DNA of 28,493 nt from PFJX01 sp031426735 (lineage in GTDB: Bacteria > Pseudomonadota > Gammaproteobacteria > Burkholderiales > Thiobacillaceae): NCBI GenBank assembly GCA_031426735.1, contig JASJPK010000113.1, forward strand, positions 1 through 28,493. The letters are read 5' to 3'. Under the pieces are notes generated by a model. The model was not told where the DNA came from and did not search any database. It saw nothing but the letters and a program-made list of their open reading frames with translations. The translations under genes were made by a program, and so were the position numbers. Shown here piece after piece: positions 17,618 through 25,571 of the stretch. Position 1 is the first letter of the stretch. Each line of letters begins with the position of its first letter.

Positions 17618-19033
17618 TCATAGGAAATCGTCATTCCGCCAGCCGCCGCCCATGGCCTTGTAGAGTTTGATGACGGCGACCAGTAAATCGCCTTCGGCGC
17701 TCGCGAGGCCTTCCTCGGCACTCAGGCGGGTACGTTGGGCGTCGAGGACCTGCATGAAATCGCTTGAGCCGGCCTCGAAAAGGGTGCGGGCGAGTTGGGC
17801 GGCACTGCGCGCGGAGGCGGAGGCACGGCGGCGTGCTTCCACCCGTTCCTTGCCCCGCGCATAGGCGACGAGGGCATTCTCGACATCTTCCAGCGCTGAG
17901 AGGATGGACGACTCCCAGTTCACCAGGGCCTGTTCCTGCACGGCATCCTGAATGGCGATGCGCGAGCGGATGCGCCCGCCGTCGAACAGGTTCATGGCCA
18001 GGCTGCCCACCAGTGAGCCGGCGATCGCATCGCCGCCTCCCAGTGCGCTCAGGCTGAAGGCTTGCCAGCCCCAAGTGCCCGACAAAGACAGGCTTGGATA
18101 CCGGGCCGCGCGCTGCTCGGCGCTACGCGCGACTTCGGCCAGAAGTTTTCGTTCGGCCGCCCGGATGTCGGGGCGCTGGCGGATCGTGTCTGCGGGGATG
18201 GCGACCGCGATGGCGTCGGGTGCCGTTGGCAGCGGCTTTGCTTCTCTGAGTGTGTTGGCAAGTGCACCGGGCGCCTGGCCAGTCAGGACCGCCAGGCGAT
18301 GCTCGGCGGCGGCACGATTGATCTCGATCGCCGGAAGCAGTGCGCGACTTTGTTCCAGGTTTGTCCGGCCCTGCTCGACACTCAGTGCTGTGGTCAGGCC
18401 AGCCTGTTGCCGCCACTCTGTGATTTGCAGGGTTTCCGCCTGGCTCGCTACGTTGTCACGCGTGAGGGCAAGTTGTTGCTGATAGGTGCGCAGCGTGGCG
18501 TATTCGAGCGCGACCTCAGCCGCCAGGGAGACATGGGTTGCGGCCAGGCTGGCCTGGCTGGCCGCCAGGTCCGCTTCGGCACCGGCCACGGCATCACGTT
18601 GGCCGCCAAGAATGGCGGGCTCCCAACTGGCGTCGAATCCGGCGGCATGGAGGGTTTGCGACTTGCCGGTTCCCCCCGCCTGTGTACCCGATTTCGAGCG
18701 ACTGGTAGACGCCGAGACGCCGAGACTGGGGTAAAGGTTGGCCTGTTCCAGGTCCCGGGTGGCTCTCGCCTGGTGCAATTGGGCCTGGGCAGTACGCATG
18801 TCAGGTGCGGCCTGCAGCGCCGCCGCGATGAGCTCGTCCAGGACGGGATCGTTGAACTGGCGCCACCACTCGCCCGGTTTTTGCGCCGATGGGCCGGCGG
18901 CGGCTGCTGCATTGCTCCATGCCGGGGGAATCGCCAGGCTGGGAGGTACGTCCGGTTTGCTGAAGCTGGCGCAACCTCCCAGAAGAAGCGTGCCGGCTGC
19001 CAGGGCCATTCGGAGGATCGCCGGGTACTTCAT
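17618..19033 (-). CDS. NodT-family outer-membrane efflux lipoprotein (TolC-like)
   Basis: A 471-residue outer-membrane channel of the NodT/OprM family that would complete a tripartite pump with the MacA/MacB-like proteins encoded next. The N-terminus is a lipoprotein signal with lipobox LLGGC, giving Cys21 as lipidation site. Two OEP repeats are visible with typical motifs such as WWRQFNDPVLDELIAAAL, the QQRPDIRAAE-like RQRPDIRAAER, and YPSLSLSGTWGW. The start overlaps the preceding gene by four bases. Having its own channel gene means this pump need not share the general TolC. Confidence 0.94.
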   Translation of the reverse strand: MKYPAILRMALAAGTLLLGGCASFSKPDVPPSLAIPPAWSNAAAAAGPSAQKPGEWWRQFNDPVLDELIAAALQAAPDMRTAQAQLHQARATRDLEQANLYPSLGVSASTSRSKSGTQAGGTGKSQTLHAAGFDASWEPAILGGQRDAVAGAEADLAASQASLAATHVSLAAEVALEYATLRTYQQQLALTRDNVASQAETLQITEWRQQAGLTTALSVEQGRTNLEQSRALLPAIEINRAAAEHRLAVLTGQAPGALANTLREAKPLPTAPDAIAVAIPADTIRQRPDIRAAERKLLAEVARSAEQRAARYPSLSLSGTWGWQAFSLSALGGGDAIAGSLVGSLAMNLFDGGRIRSRIAIQDAVQEQALVNWESSILSALEDVENALVAYARGKERVEARRRASASARSAAQLARTLFEAGSSDFMQVLDAQRTRLSAEEGLASAEGDLLVAVIKLYKAMGGGWRNDDFL

Positions 19034-19647
19034 TGATCCTGCCGGGGAAACGGAGCGCCAGATCCCGGCATGCGCCCGCCGGGAGAGCCTGGCATCTTGG
19101 GCGCCTCATCCATGCGATCGCTCGCGATCCCCGTGTAGAGCGCCGGGACGGTCGCCGCCAATAGGTGATCCGCCTTTTCCTTTTGCGCGTCATCCAACGA
19201 GACATAGAGCTTGTGCGCCGCCTCCGCGATGTCTTCGAGCGCAGTGAGACGGTTACGCACGGTGTCGACCTTGCGCTCGATCTGCTGCAGGGCATTGCCC
19301 TGGGTCTCGTTCTCCGGACGGTGACGCCGTTGATCGGCCAGCAAGGCGCCCACTCTCCCCTGATATGCGCCCCATAGGCTTTCCTGCTCAGGGCGTATGC
19401 CGAGTTGGGTGCGAGCCTCGACAAGTTGCCGCTCGATCATGGGAATCAGATGGGAACCGCTGGCGGTTACGGCGGGCCGACCTTGCGGTCCCCCCTCCAT
19501 GTCTCGGCCTCGAGGCGGTCCCATTCGGCCCGGGCCAAAACCACCGCCGAACTGGGCATTTGCCTCGGTGGCGCCAAGCACGATTGCCACGACGGCCAGG
19601 GCGAACTGCCCTGTTTTTCGATTAAGACGTGGAATCTGCATGATCAT
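19030..19647 (-). CDS. Spy/CpxP-like (LTXXQ-type) periplasmic protein
   Basis: A 205-residue exported protein. The N-terminal signal peptide (about residues 1-32, hydrophobic FALAVVAIVLGATEANA) ends at an AQF cleavage site and is followed by a Gly/Met/Arg/Pro-rich linker. The rest is mainly helical and charged, with a LTXXQ-like helical arrangement (RTQLGIRPEQESLWGAYQ and later YVSLDDAQKEKADHLL), resembling Spy/CpxP-type stress chaperones or metal-sensing accessory proteins. Its position directly after an OmpR-type regulator and sensor kinase parallels CpxP, which modulates the CpxA kinase. ATG 19647 overlaps the kinase stop as ATGA. The family assignment is moderate and the function inferred. 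Confidence 0.78.
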   Translation of the reverse strand: MIMQIPRLNRKTGQFALAVVAIVLGATEANAQFGGGFGPGRMGPPRGRDMEGGPQGRPAVTASGSHLIPMIERQLVEARTQLGIRPEQESLWGAYQGRVGALLADQRRHRPENETQGNALQQIERKVDTVRNRLTALEDIAEAAHKLYVSLDDAQKEKADHLLAATVPALYTGIASDRMDEAPKMPGSPGGRMPGSGAPFPRQDQ

Positions 19648-20765
19648 GTCCCGATGGATCGAGCGTGATTTCCTGCCGTGCTGGAGAAGGGGGAGAGGGG
19701 CAAGCGCATGTGTACTGCGAAGCCGCCGTCGCCAATGTTGTTCGCCCTGACGCTGCCACCGTGGATCTTGAACACCTGCCGGGTGATGGTCAGTCCCAGT
19801 CCATAGCCCTCGAAGGGCTTGGCATTGGCCGCACGATAGAACGGTTCGAAAATGGCTTCCAGTTCGGCGGGGACAACGCCGCCACCCTGGTCCTCGATGG
19901 TCAGATGGGCGAAACCGTCCTCTTTGCCACCCTTCACCTGGATGGGGAGACCAGGCGGTGAATGCCGCACGGCATTGCGTAATACATTTTCGACGGCACG
20001 TCGCAGCCACTCGATATTGCCGTAAACAGTCAAGGATTCGGGGAGATCGAGGGCGATGACACACCCCTTCGGTTCAGCCTCGAAGCGCGCATCCTCGGCC
20101 ACATCGTGGATGAGGTCGGCGAGATCGAATGGCTCACTCGTTAGTTGGCCTACGCCGGTGTCGAGACGGGACAACGTCAATAGCTCGTCGACCAGATCGT
20201 CGATTCTGCCGATATCGCGCTGAATGCGGCCCATGAGTTCGGCCGCGCGCTCCGGTTGTTGATGCATCAGGTCCGAGGCGGCCTGAAGTCGCGCCAGGGG
20301 GGAGCGCAGCTCGTGGGAGACATCATGGAGCAGGCGGCGGTGGCCCTCGACGAGGTTCTGCAGGCGTTCCGCCATGCGATCGAAGTCCTCGCCCAAGTCG
20401 GACAGTTCGTCCCGGCGTTTGCCCATCGCATCGCCGACTCGCGTTTCGAGCTTGCCGCTGGTTTCTGCTTCAAATGCATCATGCAGCGTCCGGATCGGCC
20501 GGGCGAAATACAGCGCCAACAACCAGGCAAAGATCAGGCTGACGATGCCCCCCGTTGCCATGGGCACCAATGGAAACAACCAGGGGTGAGGCGGATGGGG
20601 TGGGGGAGGCAGTGCGTTTTCTTGTGGAGGCCTCCACGCATGAGGAGGAGGCGCTGGCGGGCCCTGATGTAAGGCCCAGATCGTGGAGCCGACGCCAATC
20701 GCGGTGACGATCTGAGCCAGCCAGAACATCAGGAAGAACTTCCAGAAGAGGCGTCCGAGTTTCAT
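19644..20765 (-). CDS. Sensor histidine kinase, CpxA/EnvZ type
   Basis: A 373-residue membrane kinase that pairs with the response regulator encoded immediately upstream. It has two membrane helices (about 8-30 and 66-88), a HAMP region (residues 89-141), the H-box with phospho-acceptor H151 in HDVSHELRSPLARL, an N-box (ENVLRNAVRHS, N264), and G-boxes (DQGGGV, GYGLGLTI). The periplasmic loop between the helices is only about 36 residues and very rich in Pro and His, including PPPPHPPHPW. That is far smaller than the CpxA sensor domain and could bind metal or rely on the Spy-like protein. Both its start and stop overlap neighbours by four bases. Confidence 0.95.
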   Translation of the reverse strand: MKLGRLFWKFFLMFWLAQIVTAIGVGSTIWALHQGPPAPPPHAWRPPQENALPPPPHPPHPWLFPLVPMATGGIVSLIFAWLLALYFARPIRTLHDAFEAETSGKLETRVGDAMGKRRDELSDLGEDFDRMAERLQNLVEGHRRLLHDVSHELRSPLARLQAASDLMHQQPERAAELMGRIQRDIGRIDDLVDELLTLSRLDTGVGQLTSEPFDLADLIHDVAEDARFEAEPKGCVIALDLPESLTVYGNIEWLRRAVENVLRNAVRHSPPGLPIQVKGGKEDGFAHLTIEDQGGGVVPAELEAIFEPFYRAANAKPFEGYGLGLTITRQVFKIHGGSVRANNIGDGGFAVHMRLPLSPFSSTAGNHARSIGT

Positions 20766-21484
20766 GGTGACACTTTGCCGGCCATAAGCAGATAACCCTT
20801 GCGGATGACCGTCTGGATGCGCGACCGCCCGTCGGCGCAGGGCTTCAGTTTGTTGCGAATGCTGTGGATATGCACGTCGATGCTGCGGTCGAAGCGGGCC
20901 AGATGCCGGCCGATGGCCTCCTCGGACAGTTGCGCCTTGCTTACGGGGCGTCCCGCATGGCGCGCGAGAACTTCGAGCAGGCTGAATTCCGTGCTGGTGA
21001 GTTCGAGCTGCCTGCCATCGTCCTCGGCACGCCGCTGGCCCGGCCAGAGCGTCAGGGTGTCGACCGTGATGACCTGGCTGGCTTGCGTCTCGCTGACCTT
21101 GAGGCGCTTAAGGATGGCGCGCAGGCGGGCCGCCAGTTCCCTCGGACTACAGGGCTTCGGCACATAGTCATCCGCACCGTGTTCGAGGCCGGAAATCCGG
21201 TCGGCATCGTCCCCCCGCGCTGTCAACATGATGACCGGGATCGCACTTGAGGCACGGATTTTGAGCAGTGCCCGGAAACCGTCCATGCCCGGCATCATGA
21301 CGTCCAGCACGGCGATGTCGTGCTGTCCTGTCAGTGCCGCGTCTGCCCCGCTGAGACCATCGTGGCAACACGTGACGTTGAATCCGTCGCGTTCGAGGTA
21401 ATCGCGGAACATGCCAACCAGTTCGAGATCGTCATCAACCAGGAGGACATTCGGCCTTGCAGTGAGTGGGGGTGCGTGATGCAT
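20762..21484 (-). CDS. OmpR-family response regulator (CpxR-like)
   Basis: A 240-residue two-component regulator. The receiver has acidic residues D17-D19, phospho-acceptor D61 in AVLDVMMPGMDG, T88 in IMLTARG and K110. The C-terminal winged-helix DNA-binding domain contains LTSTEFSLLEVLARHAGR and RSIDVHIHSIRNKL, close to CpxR/RstA-type members. It is the first gene of the seven-gene minus-strand unit; AGGA lies about seven bases before the ATG. A CpxR-box-like tandem repeat about 40 bases upstream of its start (21525-21539) suggests autoregulation. Confidence 0.94.
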   Translation of the reverse strand: MHHAPPLTARPNVLLVDDDLELVGMFRDYLERDGFNVTCCHDGLSGADAALTGQHDIAVLDVMMPGMDGFRALLKIRASSAIPVIMLTARGDDADRISGLEHGADDYVPKPCSPRELAARLRAILKRLKVSETQASQVITVDTLTLWPGQRRAEDDGRQLELTSTEFSLLEVLARHAGRPVSKAQLSEEAIGRHLARFDRSIDVHIHSIRNKLKPCADGRSRIQTVIRKGYLLMAGKVSP

Positions 21485-21524
21485 GGCGCAATCCTATGGC
21501 AGGCAAATTGCCGCCACAGCAACT

Positions 21525-21539
21525 TTTACAACAATTAAC
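21525..21539 (-). promoter_or_regulatory. CpxR-box-like tandem repeat upstream of the regulator gene
   Basis: Read on the plus strand, TTTAC (21525-21529) and TTAAC (21535-21539) are spaced by five bases, a ten-base phase. On the minus strand this is GTTAA-N5-GTAAA, close to the published CpxR consensus GTAAA-N5-GTAAA. It lies about 40 bases before the regulator ATG. The binding protein is inferred to be the adjacent OmpR-type regulator. Confidence 0.6.
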
Positions 21540-21619
21540 CGCGTCCGAACTGGCAGGGTTTGCCGCCTGCATATGGGCGGAAATTTTTTTTCATTGCAAC
21601 CGACTGAAACAACATCGCA

Positions 21620-21634
21620 TTAACGATTCTTAAC
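21620..21634 (+). promoter_or_regulatory. Second TTAAC-N5-TTAAC tandem repeat
   Basis: An exact direct repeat of TTAAC at 21620-21624 and 21630-21634 with a five-base spacer. It matches the phase and core of the repeats at 21525 and 21731. It lies between the divergent regulator operon and the EF-hand gene and is probably part of the same operator array. Confidence 0.6.
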
Positions 21635-21707
21635 ATCGGCCGGATAGCGGCAATTGTTGCCACACGCGCCAAACAATATCTTGTGAAGGCGGTTGTTGAG
21701 GCAATCG

Positions 21708-21727
21708 AACAGCTGATCCCAGCTGTT
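21708..21727. promoter_or_regulatory. Inverted repeat AACAGCTG-ATCC-CAGCTGTT
   Basis: A perfect eight-base palindrome with a four-base centre (arms 21708-21715 and 21720-21727), placed three bases before the third TTAAC array. It may be an operator for a dimeric regulator or a short hairpin. No particular protein can be named. Confidence 0.4.
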
Positions 21728-21730
21728 TCC

Positions 21731-21755
21731 TTAACGGCAATTAACCGGAATTTAC
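21731..21755 (+). promoter_or_regulatory. Triple ten-base-phased TTAAC/TTAAC/TTTAC array before the EF-hand gene
   Basis: TTAAC at 21731-21735, TTAAC at 21741-21745 and TTTAC at 21751-21755 follow each other at exact ten-base steps, so the same face of the helix is presented three times. The array ends 107 bases before the EF-hand gene start. This is the strongest of the three clusters and fits binding by an OmpR-family dimer. The last repeat could overlap a -35 element. Confidence 0.65.
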
Positions 21756-21862
21756 ATCTAACTATATGAATTACTTATGTTTATGGCCGATAACTTGCAT
21801 AAGCACCTTGGCGTACGACACACAGGGTGCCGTACCAATCGTGTCATTTAAAGGAGCCAATC

Positions 21863-22630
21863 ATGAGCAGCATTAGCGGTGTAGGTGGTGGTTACAGTTC
21901 AATGATGATGCAAGGGGGGGGCATGCAGGGCATGCGCGGCATGAAACGTCCCGACCCAACGGAGATGGCCAATGACCTCTTCTCCAAATTGGACACGTCG
22001 GGACAGGGGTACATCGAGAAAACCGATTTGCAGGGCGCCTTCGACCAGGCGTCATCGAAGGTCAATGCTTCCGGCAGCTCGACCGGCGCCGATGATCTTT
22101 TCTCGCAACTGGATACCGATGGCGACGGCAAGATCACCAAACAGGAATTCTCGGACTCGGTAAAGAAGCTTGCCGAAGAGCTGGATCAACAGTTCCAGAG
22201 CGCTCGCATGCAGGATTCGATGCCTCAGATGGGTGGCATGGGCGGGATGCCGCCCGGGCCGCCCCCCGGCGCCGGGGAGGATCCGGGCATGACCAAAGAG
22301 GAACTCGCCAGCGCAGCCAAAGAGGTCAGTAGCAGCGACAGCAGTCTCTCCAGCATGTTGACCGATCTCGTTCAGAACTTCGAAGCCGCCGACACAAACC
22401 AGGACGGCAAGGTAACCATGCAGGAAACGCTGGCCTATCAACAGTCGCAGAGCACGGCGGGGTCGGGCACCTCAACGACCGCGACGTCCGAAAATGCCGG
22501 AGCGACGGCCTCCAGCAGCGATAGCTTCGAAGCCCAGCTGATGATGCAGATCATGAAGCTGGCTCAGTCCTATGGCATCGGGCAAGAAGGCAGCTCCACA
22601 GCAACTTCTTCCTTGCTGGCCACTGCGTGA
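21863..22630 (+). CDS. EF-hand calcium-binding protein with Met/Gly-rich segments
   Basis: A 255-residue protein with three EF-hand loops: residues 44-55 (DTSGQGYIEKTD, ending in Asp and therefore imperfect), 84-95 (DTDGDGKITKQE) and 177-188 (DTNQDGKVTMQE), the last two canonical. There is no signal peptide. The N-terminus (residues 14-27) and a central linker (about 120-143) are Met/Gly/Pro-rich, and the C-terminus is Ser/Thr/Ala-rich. ATG 21863 has AAAGGAG about six bases before it. Similar EF-hand proteins are, as I recall, often labelled XopAW-like calcium-binding effectors in databases, but nothing here points to type III secretion. It is divergent from a two-component/efflux operon with shared candidate operators, so it is probably co-regulated. 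Function unknown. Confidence 0.88.
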   Translation: MSSISGVGGGYSSMMMQGGGMQGMRGMKRPDPTEMANDLFSKLDTSGQGYIEKTDLQGAFDQASSKVNASGSSTGADDLFSQLDTDGDGKITKQEFSDSVKKLAEELDQQFQSARMQDSMPQMGGMGGMPPGPPPGAGEDPGMTKEELASAAKEVSSSDSSLSSMLTDLVQNFEAADTNQDGKVTMQETLAYQQSQSTAGSGTSTTATSENAGATASSSDSFEAQLMMQIMKLAQSYGIGQEGSSTATSSLLATA

Positions 22631-22641
22631 AGCCTTGGATA

Positions 22642-22668
22642 CTGGCAGAGCCGTTTGCGCTCTGTCAG
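22642..22668 (+). terminator. Possible terminator hairpin after the EF-hand gene
   Basis: A ten-pair stem (22642-22651 with 22659-22668, including one G-T pair) and a seven-base loop begin 12 bases after the stop codon. No T-run follows, so intrinsic termination would be weak. Confidence 0.4.
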
Positions 22669-23164
22669 CTTGATCGATTGTGCGGTTCACCTGTGCAAAC
22701 ACACTGGCTAGGCCAAATAGTGGCTTGAGCGTTGGCTTTCTCTGTAAAGCATTGTCTGCTACGGATCGGAAGTACGTGTTCGCCAGATTGAGAAGCAGCC
22801 CTTCACCACGACTCTCGGCTGAGTGGCAGGTATCCCATTCATTGCTGACTGTGTTGGTCTCATGTTTCATGGTTGGCATAAGGCCGAGGAGTTCTCAGTC
22901 AGTCCCCACCCTCTATGAACACTCCGCTCAGAAACCTGCCGCTGGGCCATCGAGATGATGAATGTCTCTTCCGGGTCGGTAGTGGACTGTAACGACGCCG
23001 TGTCTCACGGGTCCGCTCAGGCCGACTTCCTGACCCCGGCCCCGACTTTTCCGATGCCTGTAACGTGAGGAACTGCTGACGTTCAATCCGGGGAAATTTC
23101 CATTCCTTAATGCGTCAACCAAGTCCATCTCGATAGCGGATTCCAGATTCCCATTTTTTGCCGA
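22669..23164. other. About 500 bases without a supportable gene
   Basis: Between the EF-hand gene hairpin and the convergent ffh gene I find only short frames on either strand, none with a convincing start, ribosome site or domain. Base composition appears more AT-rich and less codon-structured than the flanking genes. It could hold a degraded gene or an unrecognised small RNA. Confidence 0.45.
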
Positions 23165-24511
23165 TTACATCCCCGGCATCATCCCCTTCATGCCGCGCAT
23201 CATCTTGGCGAGGCCGCCTTTGCCCATCGACTTCATCATCTTCTGGGCCTGCTCGAACTGGGCCAGCAGGCGGTTGACGTCCTGCACCTGAACGCCGGAG
23301 CCGGTTGCGATGCGGCGTTTGCGGCTGGCCTTGAGGATTTCCGGTTTGCGGCGTTCCTGCGGCGTCATTGCGTTGATGATGCCCTCGATGCGGCGCATCT
23401 GGTTTTCGCCCTGGGCCAGTTCGCCGGCGCCGATCTTGCTGGCGCCCGGCAGTTTGTCGACCAAGGAGGACAGGCCGCCCAGTTTCTTCATCTGCTGCAT
23501 TTGCGCCTTGAAGTCTTCCAGGTCGAAGCCCTTGCCGCTTTTCAGCTTTTGCACGGCCTTCAGCGCTTCGTCCTTGTCGACAGAACGCTGCGCTTCTTCC
23601 AGCAACGACAGCACGTCGCCCATGCCGAGTACGCGGCTAGCCATGCGTTCCGGATGGAACACCTCGATGCCAGAGAGTTTCTCGCCGACGCCGACCAGCT
23701 TGATCGGTTTGCCGGTGACCTGGCGTACCGACAGCGCCGCGCCGCCGCGCGCATCGCCGTCCAACTTGGTCAGGATGACGCCGGTCAGCGGCAGTGCATC
23801 GTTGAACGCCTTCGCCGTATTGACCGCATCCTGGCCCTGCATGGCGTCGACCACGAACAGGGTTTCGATCGGCTTCAGCAGCGCGTGCAGATCCTTGATC
23901 TCTTCCATCATCGCTTCGTCGACGTGCAAGCGGCCGGCGGTGTCGACGATCAACACGTCGAACAGATGCTTGTGCGCATGGTCGAGCGCAGCGCGGGCGA
24001 TGTCGGCCGGCTTCTGCTCGGGCGAGGAGGGGAAGAAATCGGCCTCGGCCTGCGCCGCCACCAGTTTCAACTGCTCGATTGCGGCCGGGCGGTAGACGTC
24101 GCAGCTGACCACCAGAATCCGCTTCTTGCCGGCTTCGCGGATCACTCGCACCAGTTTGCCGGTCGACGTGGTCTTGCCGGCGCCCTGCAGGCCCGCCATC
24201 AGGAACACCGCCGGCGGCTGGCATGCAAAAGACAGCGGCGCGGCCTGCTCGCCCATCAAGGCGGTGAGTTCCTTGTGCACGATGCCGATCAACACCTGGC
24301 CCGGCGTCAGGCTGGTCATCACTTCCTGGCCGAGCGCGCGTTCTTTCACCTTGGCGATGAAATCGCGCACCACCGGCAGCGCCACGTCGGCTTCAAGCAG
24401 CGCGACGCGCACCTCGCGCAGGGCATCCTGGATGTTCGCTTCGGTCAGGCGGCCCTGGCCACGCAGATTTTTTACAACACGGGAAAGGCGGTCGGTCAGG
24501 TTGTCGAACAT
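23165..24511 (-). CDS. ffh: Signal recognition particle protein Ffh
   Basis: Ffh is the SRP54 GTPase that binds 4.5S RNA and signal sequences and delivers nascent membrane proteins to FtsY. The 448-residue protein has the N-domain (residues 1-85), the G domain with P-loop GLQGAGKT (107-114), DTAGR (190-194) and TKLDGDARGG (248-257), and a methionine-rich M domain from about residue 325 that ends in repeated Met/Gly residues (MMKSMGKGGLAKMMRGMKG). The length is typical. It is divergent from the cytochrome c assembly-like gene with 64 bases between starts, a neighbour pair common in betaproteobacteria. Confidence 0.98.
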   Translation of the reverse strand: MFDNLTDRLSRVVKNLRGQGRLTEANIQDALREVRVALLEADVALPVVRDFIAKVKERALGQEVMTSLTPGQVLIGIVHKELTALMGEQAAPLSFACQPPAVFLMAGLQGAGKTTSTGKLVRVIREAGKKRILVVSCDVYRPAAIEQLKLVAAQAEADFFPSSPEQKPADIARAALDHAHKHLFDVLIVDTAGRLHVDEAMMEEIKDLHALLKPIETLFVVDAMQGQDAVNTAKAFNDALPLTGVILTKLDGDARGGAALSVRQVTGKPIKLVGVGEKLSGIEVFHPERMASRVLGMGDVLSLLEEAQRSVDKDEALKAVQKLKSGKGFDLEDFKAQMQQMKKLGGLSSLVDKLPGASKIGAGELAQGENQMRRIEGIINAMTPQERRKPEILKASRKRRIATGSGVQVQDVNRLLAQFEQAQKMMKSMGKGGLAKMMRGMKGMMPGM

Positions 24512-24575
24512 GATGGGTTGGGCAAGGAGCGATGGGATAAACTCGCGCAGTCTAACAAATCAGCCGCTCCCGACC

Positions 24576-25379
24576 ATGTTGGAAACCCTGCTCTACGCCC
24601 TTTGTGCCCTGGCTTACCTCGGCTTGGCCGCCTGGTTCTGGCCGGGCCGCCCCGGCTGCTGCCGCACCGACTGGCTACCGCGTCTGTTGCCGGTATTTCC
24701 GCTGATGCTGCACCTGTATCTGCTGAATGAGGGCGTGTTTGGCGGCGAGGGCGTCCGCCTGGGTTTTTCCACCTCGATTTCCGCCGTCGCCGCACTGACC
24801 GTGCTGACCTATGCCGTCGCCGCCTGGCGTTATCACCTCGGCGGCGTGCAGGGTTTCGTGCTGGCCTTCGCGGCCGCCGCCGTCGCCATCGAAGCAATTT
24901 CGCCGATGCCACATGCCGCCGCCTACAGCAGCATGCCGATCTTCAAGCTGCATCTGGCCATGGCCTTCGCGGCGTATGCCCTGTTCACCATCGCCGCACT
25001 GCATGCCTTGCTGATCTCGCTGGCGGAAAAACATCTGCACAAGGCGGTGCCGCCCGCCGTGGTGGCCGGCTTGCCGCCGCTGCTGACGCTGGAAAAACTG
25101 CTGTTCCGGATGATTCAGCTCGGCTTCCTGCTGCTCACGCTGACCTTGTTGTCCGGCGTCCTGTTCTCGGAAGAAATCTTCGGCCGTGCCGCTCCGATCA
25201 ACCATAAAACCATATTCGGCCTGATTTCCTGGCTGATCTTCGCCGCCCTGCTGCTGGGCCGGCGCATCTACGGCTGGCGCGGCCGCACCGCGATCTACTG
25301 GACGCTGGCCGGCTTCATGAGCCTGATGCTGGCGTATGTCGGCGTGAAGTTTGTGCTGGAAGTGCTGCTGGGGCGCTAG
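24576..25379 (+). CDS. CcsA/YpjD-like cytochrome c assembly family membrane protein
   Basis: A 267-residue integral membrane protein with about eight hydrophobic helices, resembling YpjD/HemX-like members of the CcsA/CcmF heme-handling family. Conserved-looking histidines lie in MLHLYLL, FKLHLAMAF and NHKTIFG; in the family such histidines bind heme. The helix FKLHLAMAFAAYALFTIAAL and the closing segment KTIFGLISWLIFAALLLGRR are characteristic. I chose ATG 24576 since the frame upstream is antisense to ffh. A precise role in cytochrome c biogenesis is not established for this subfamily. Confidence 0.88.
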   Translation: MLETLLYALCALAYLGLAAWFWPGRPGCCRTDWLPRLLPVFPLMLHLYLLNEGVFGGEGVRLGFSTSISAVAALTVLTYAVAAWRYHLGGVQGFVLAFAAAAVAIEAISPMPHAAAYSSMPIFKLHLAMAFAAYALFTIAALHALLISLAEKHLHKAVPPAVVAGLPPLLTLEKLLFRMIQLGFLLLTLTLLSGVLFSEEIFGRAAPINHKTIFGLISWLIFAALLLGRRIYGWRGRTAIYWTLAGFMSLMLAYVGVKFVLEVLLGR

Positions 25380-25421
25380 ACGCGCGGCTTGGCGGGGCGG
25401 TTTGACTGAAACGACTTGAGA

Positions 25422-25560
25422 TCAGGCCGGCATGGGTTGCAGCGCGTTTAAGCCGCCCAGGTTGCCGGCCAGATTCGCACATGACGTCAACATGCACAGC
25501 GTGGTCTGGTAAGCAATGCTGTGATTGGCAAAGTTGGGCGTCGGTTGCAGACGCACGCTC
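25422..25560 (-). pseudogene. Short unknown frame, possibly a gene remnant
   Basis: A minus-strand frame encodes about 45 residues starting MSVRLQPTPNFANHSIAYQ and ending in GGLNALQPMPA. Its composition looks protein-like, but I do not recognise the family and there is no ribosome site before the ATG. It abuts the methyltransferase remnant on the other strand at about 25570, which suggests that both are truncated by a deletion junction. This could equally be chance. Confidence 0.3.
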
Positions 25561-25571
25561 ATCGGCCCGCG

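Noticed and set aside
21863..22630. Type III secretion effector (XopAW-like) label for the EF-hand protein
   Set aside because: Resemblance is limited to EF-hand layout and low-complexity composition; no secretion genes or virulence context are visible.
22472..22879. A 135-codon minus-strand frame overlapping the end of the EF-hand gene
   Set aside because: Its first half lies in unstructured DNA and its second half is antisense to the EF-hand gene; no domain or ribosome site.
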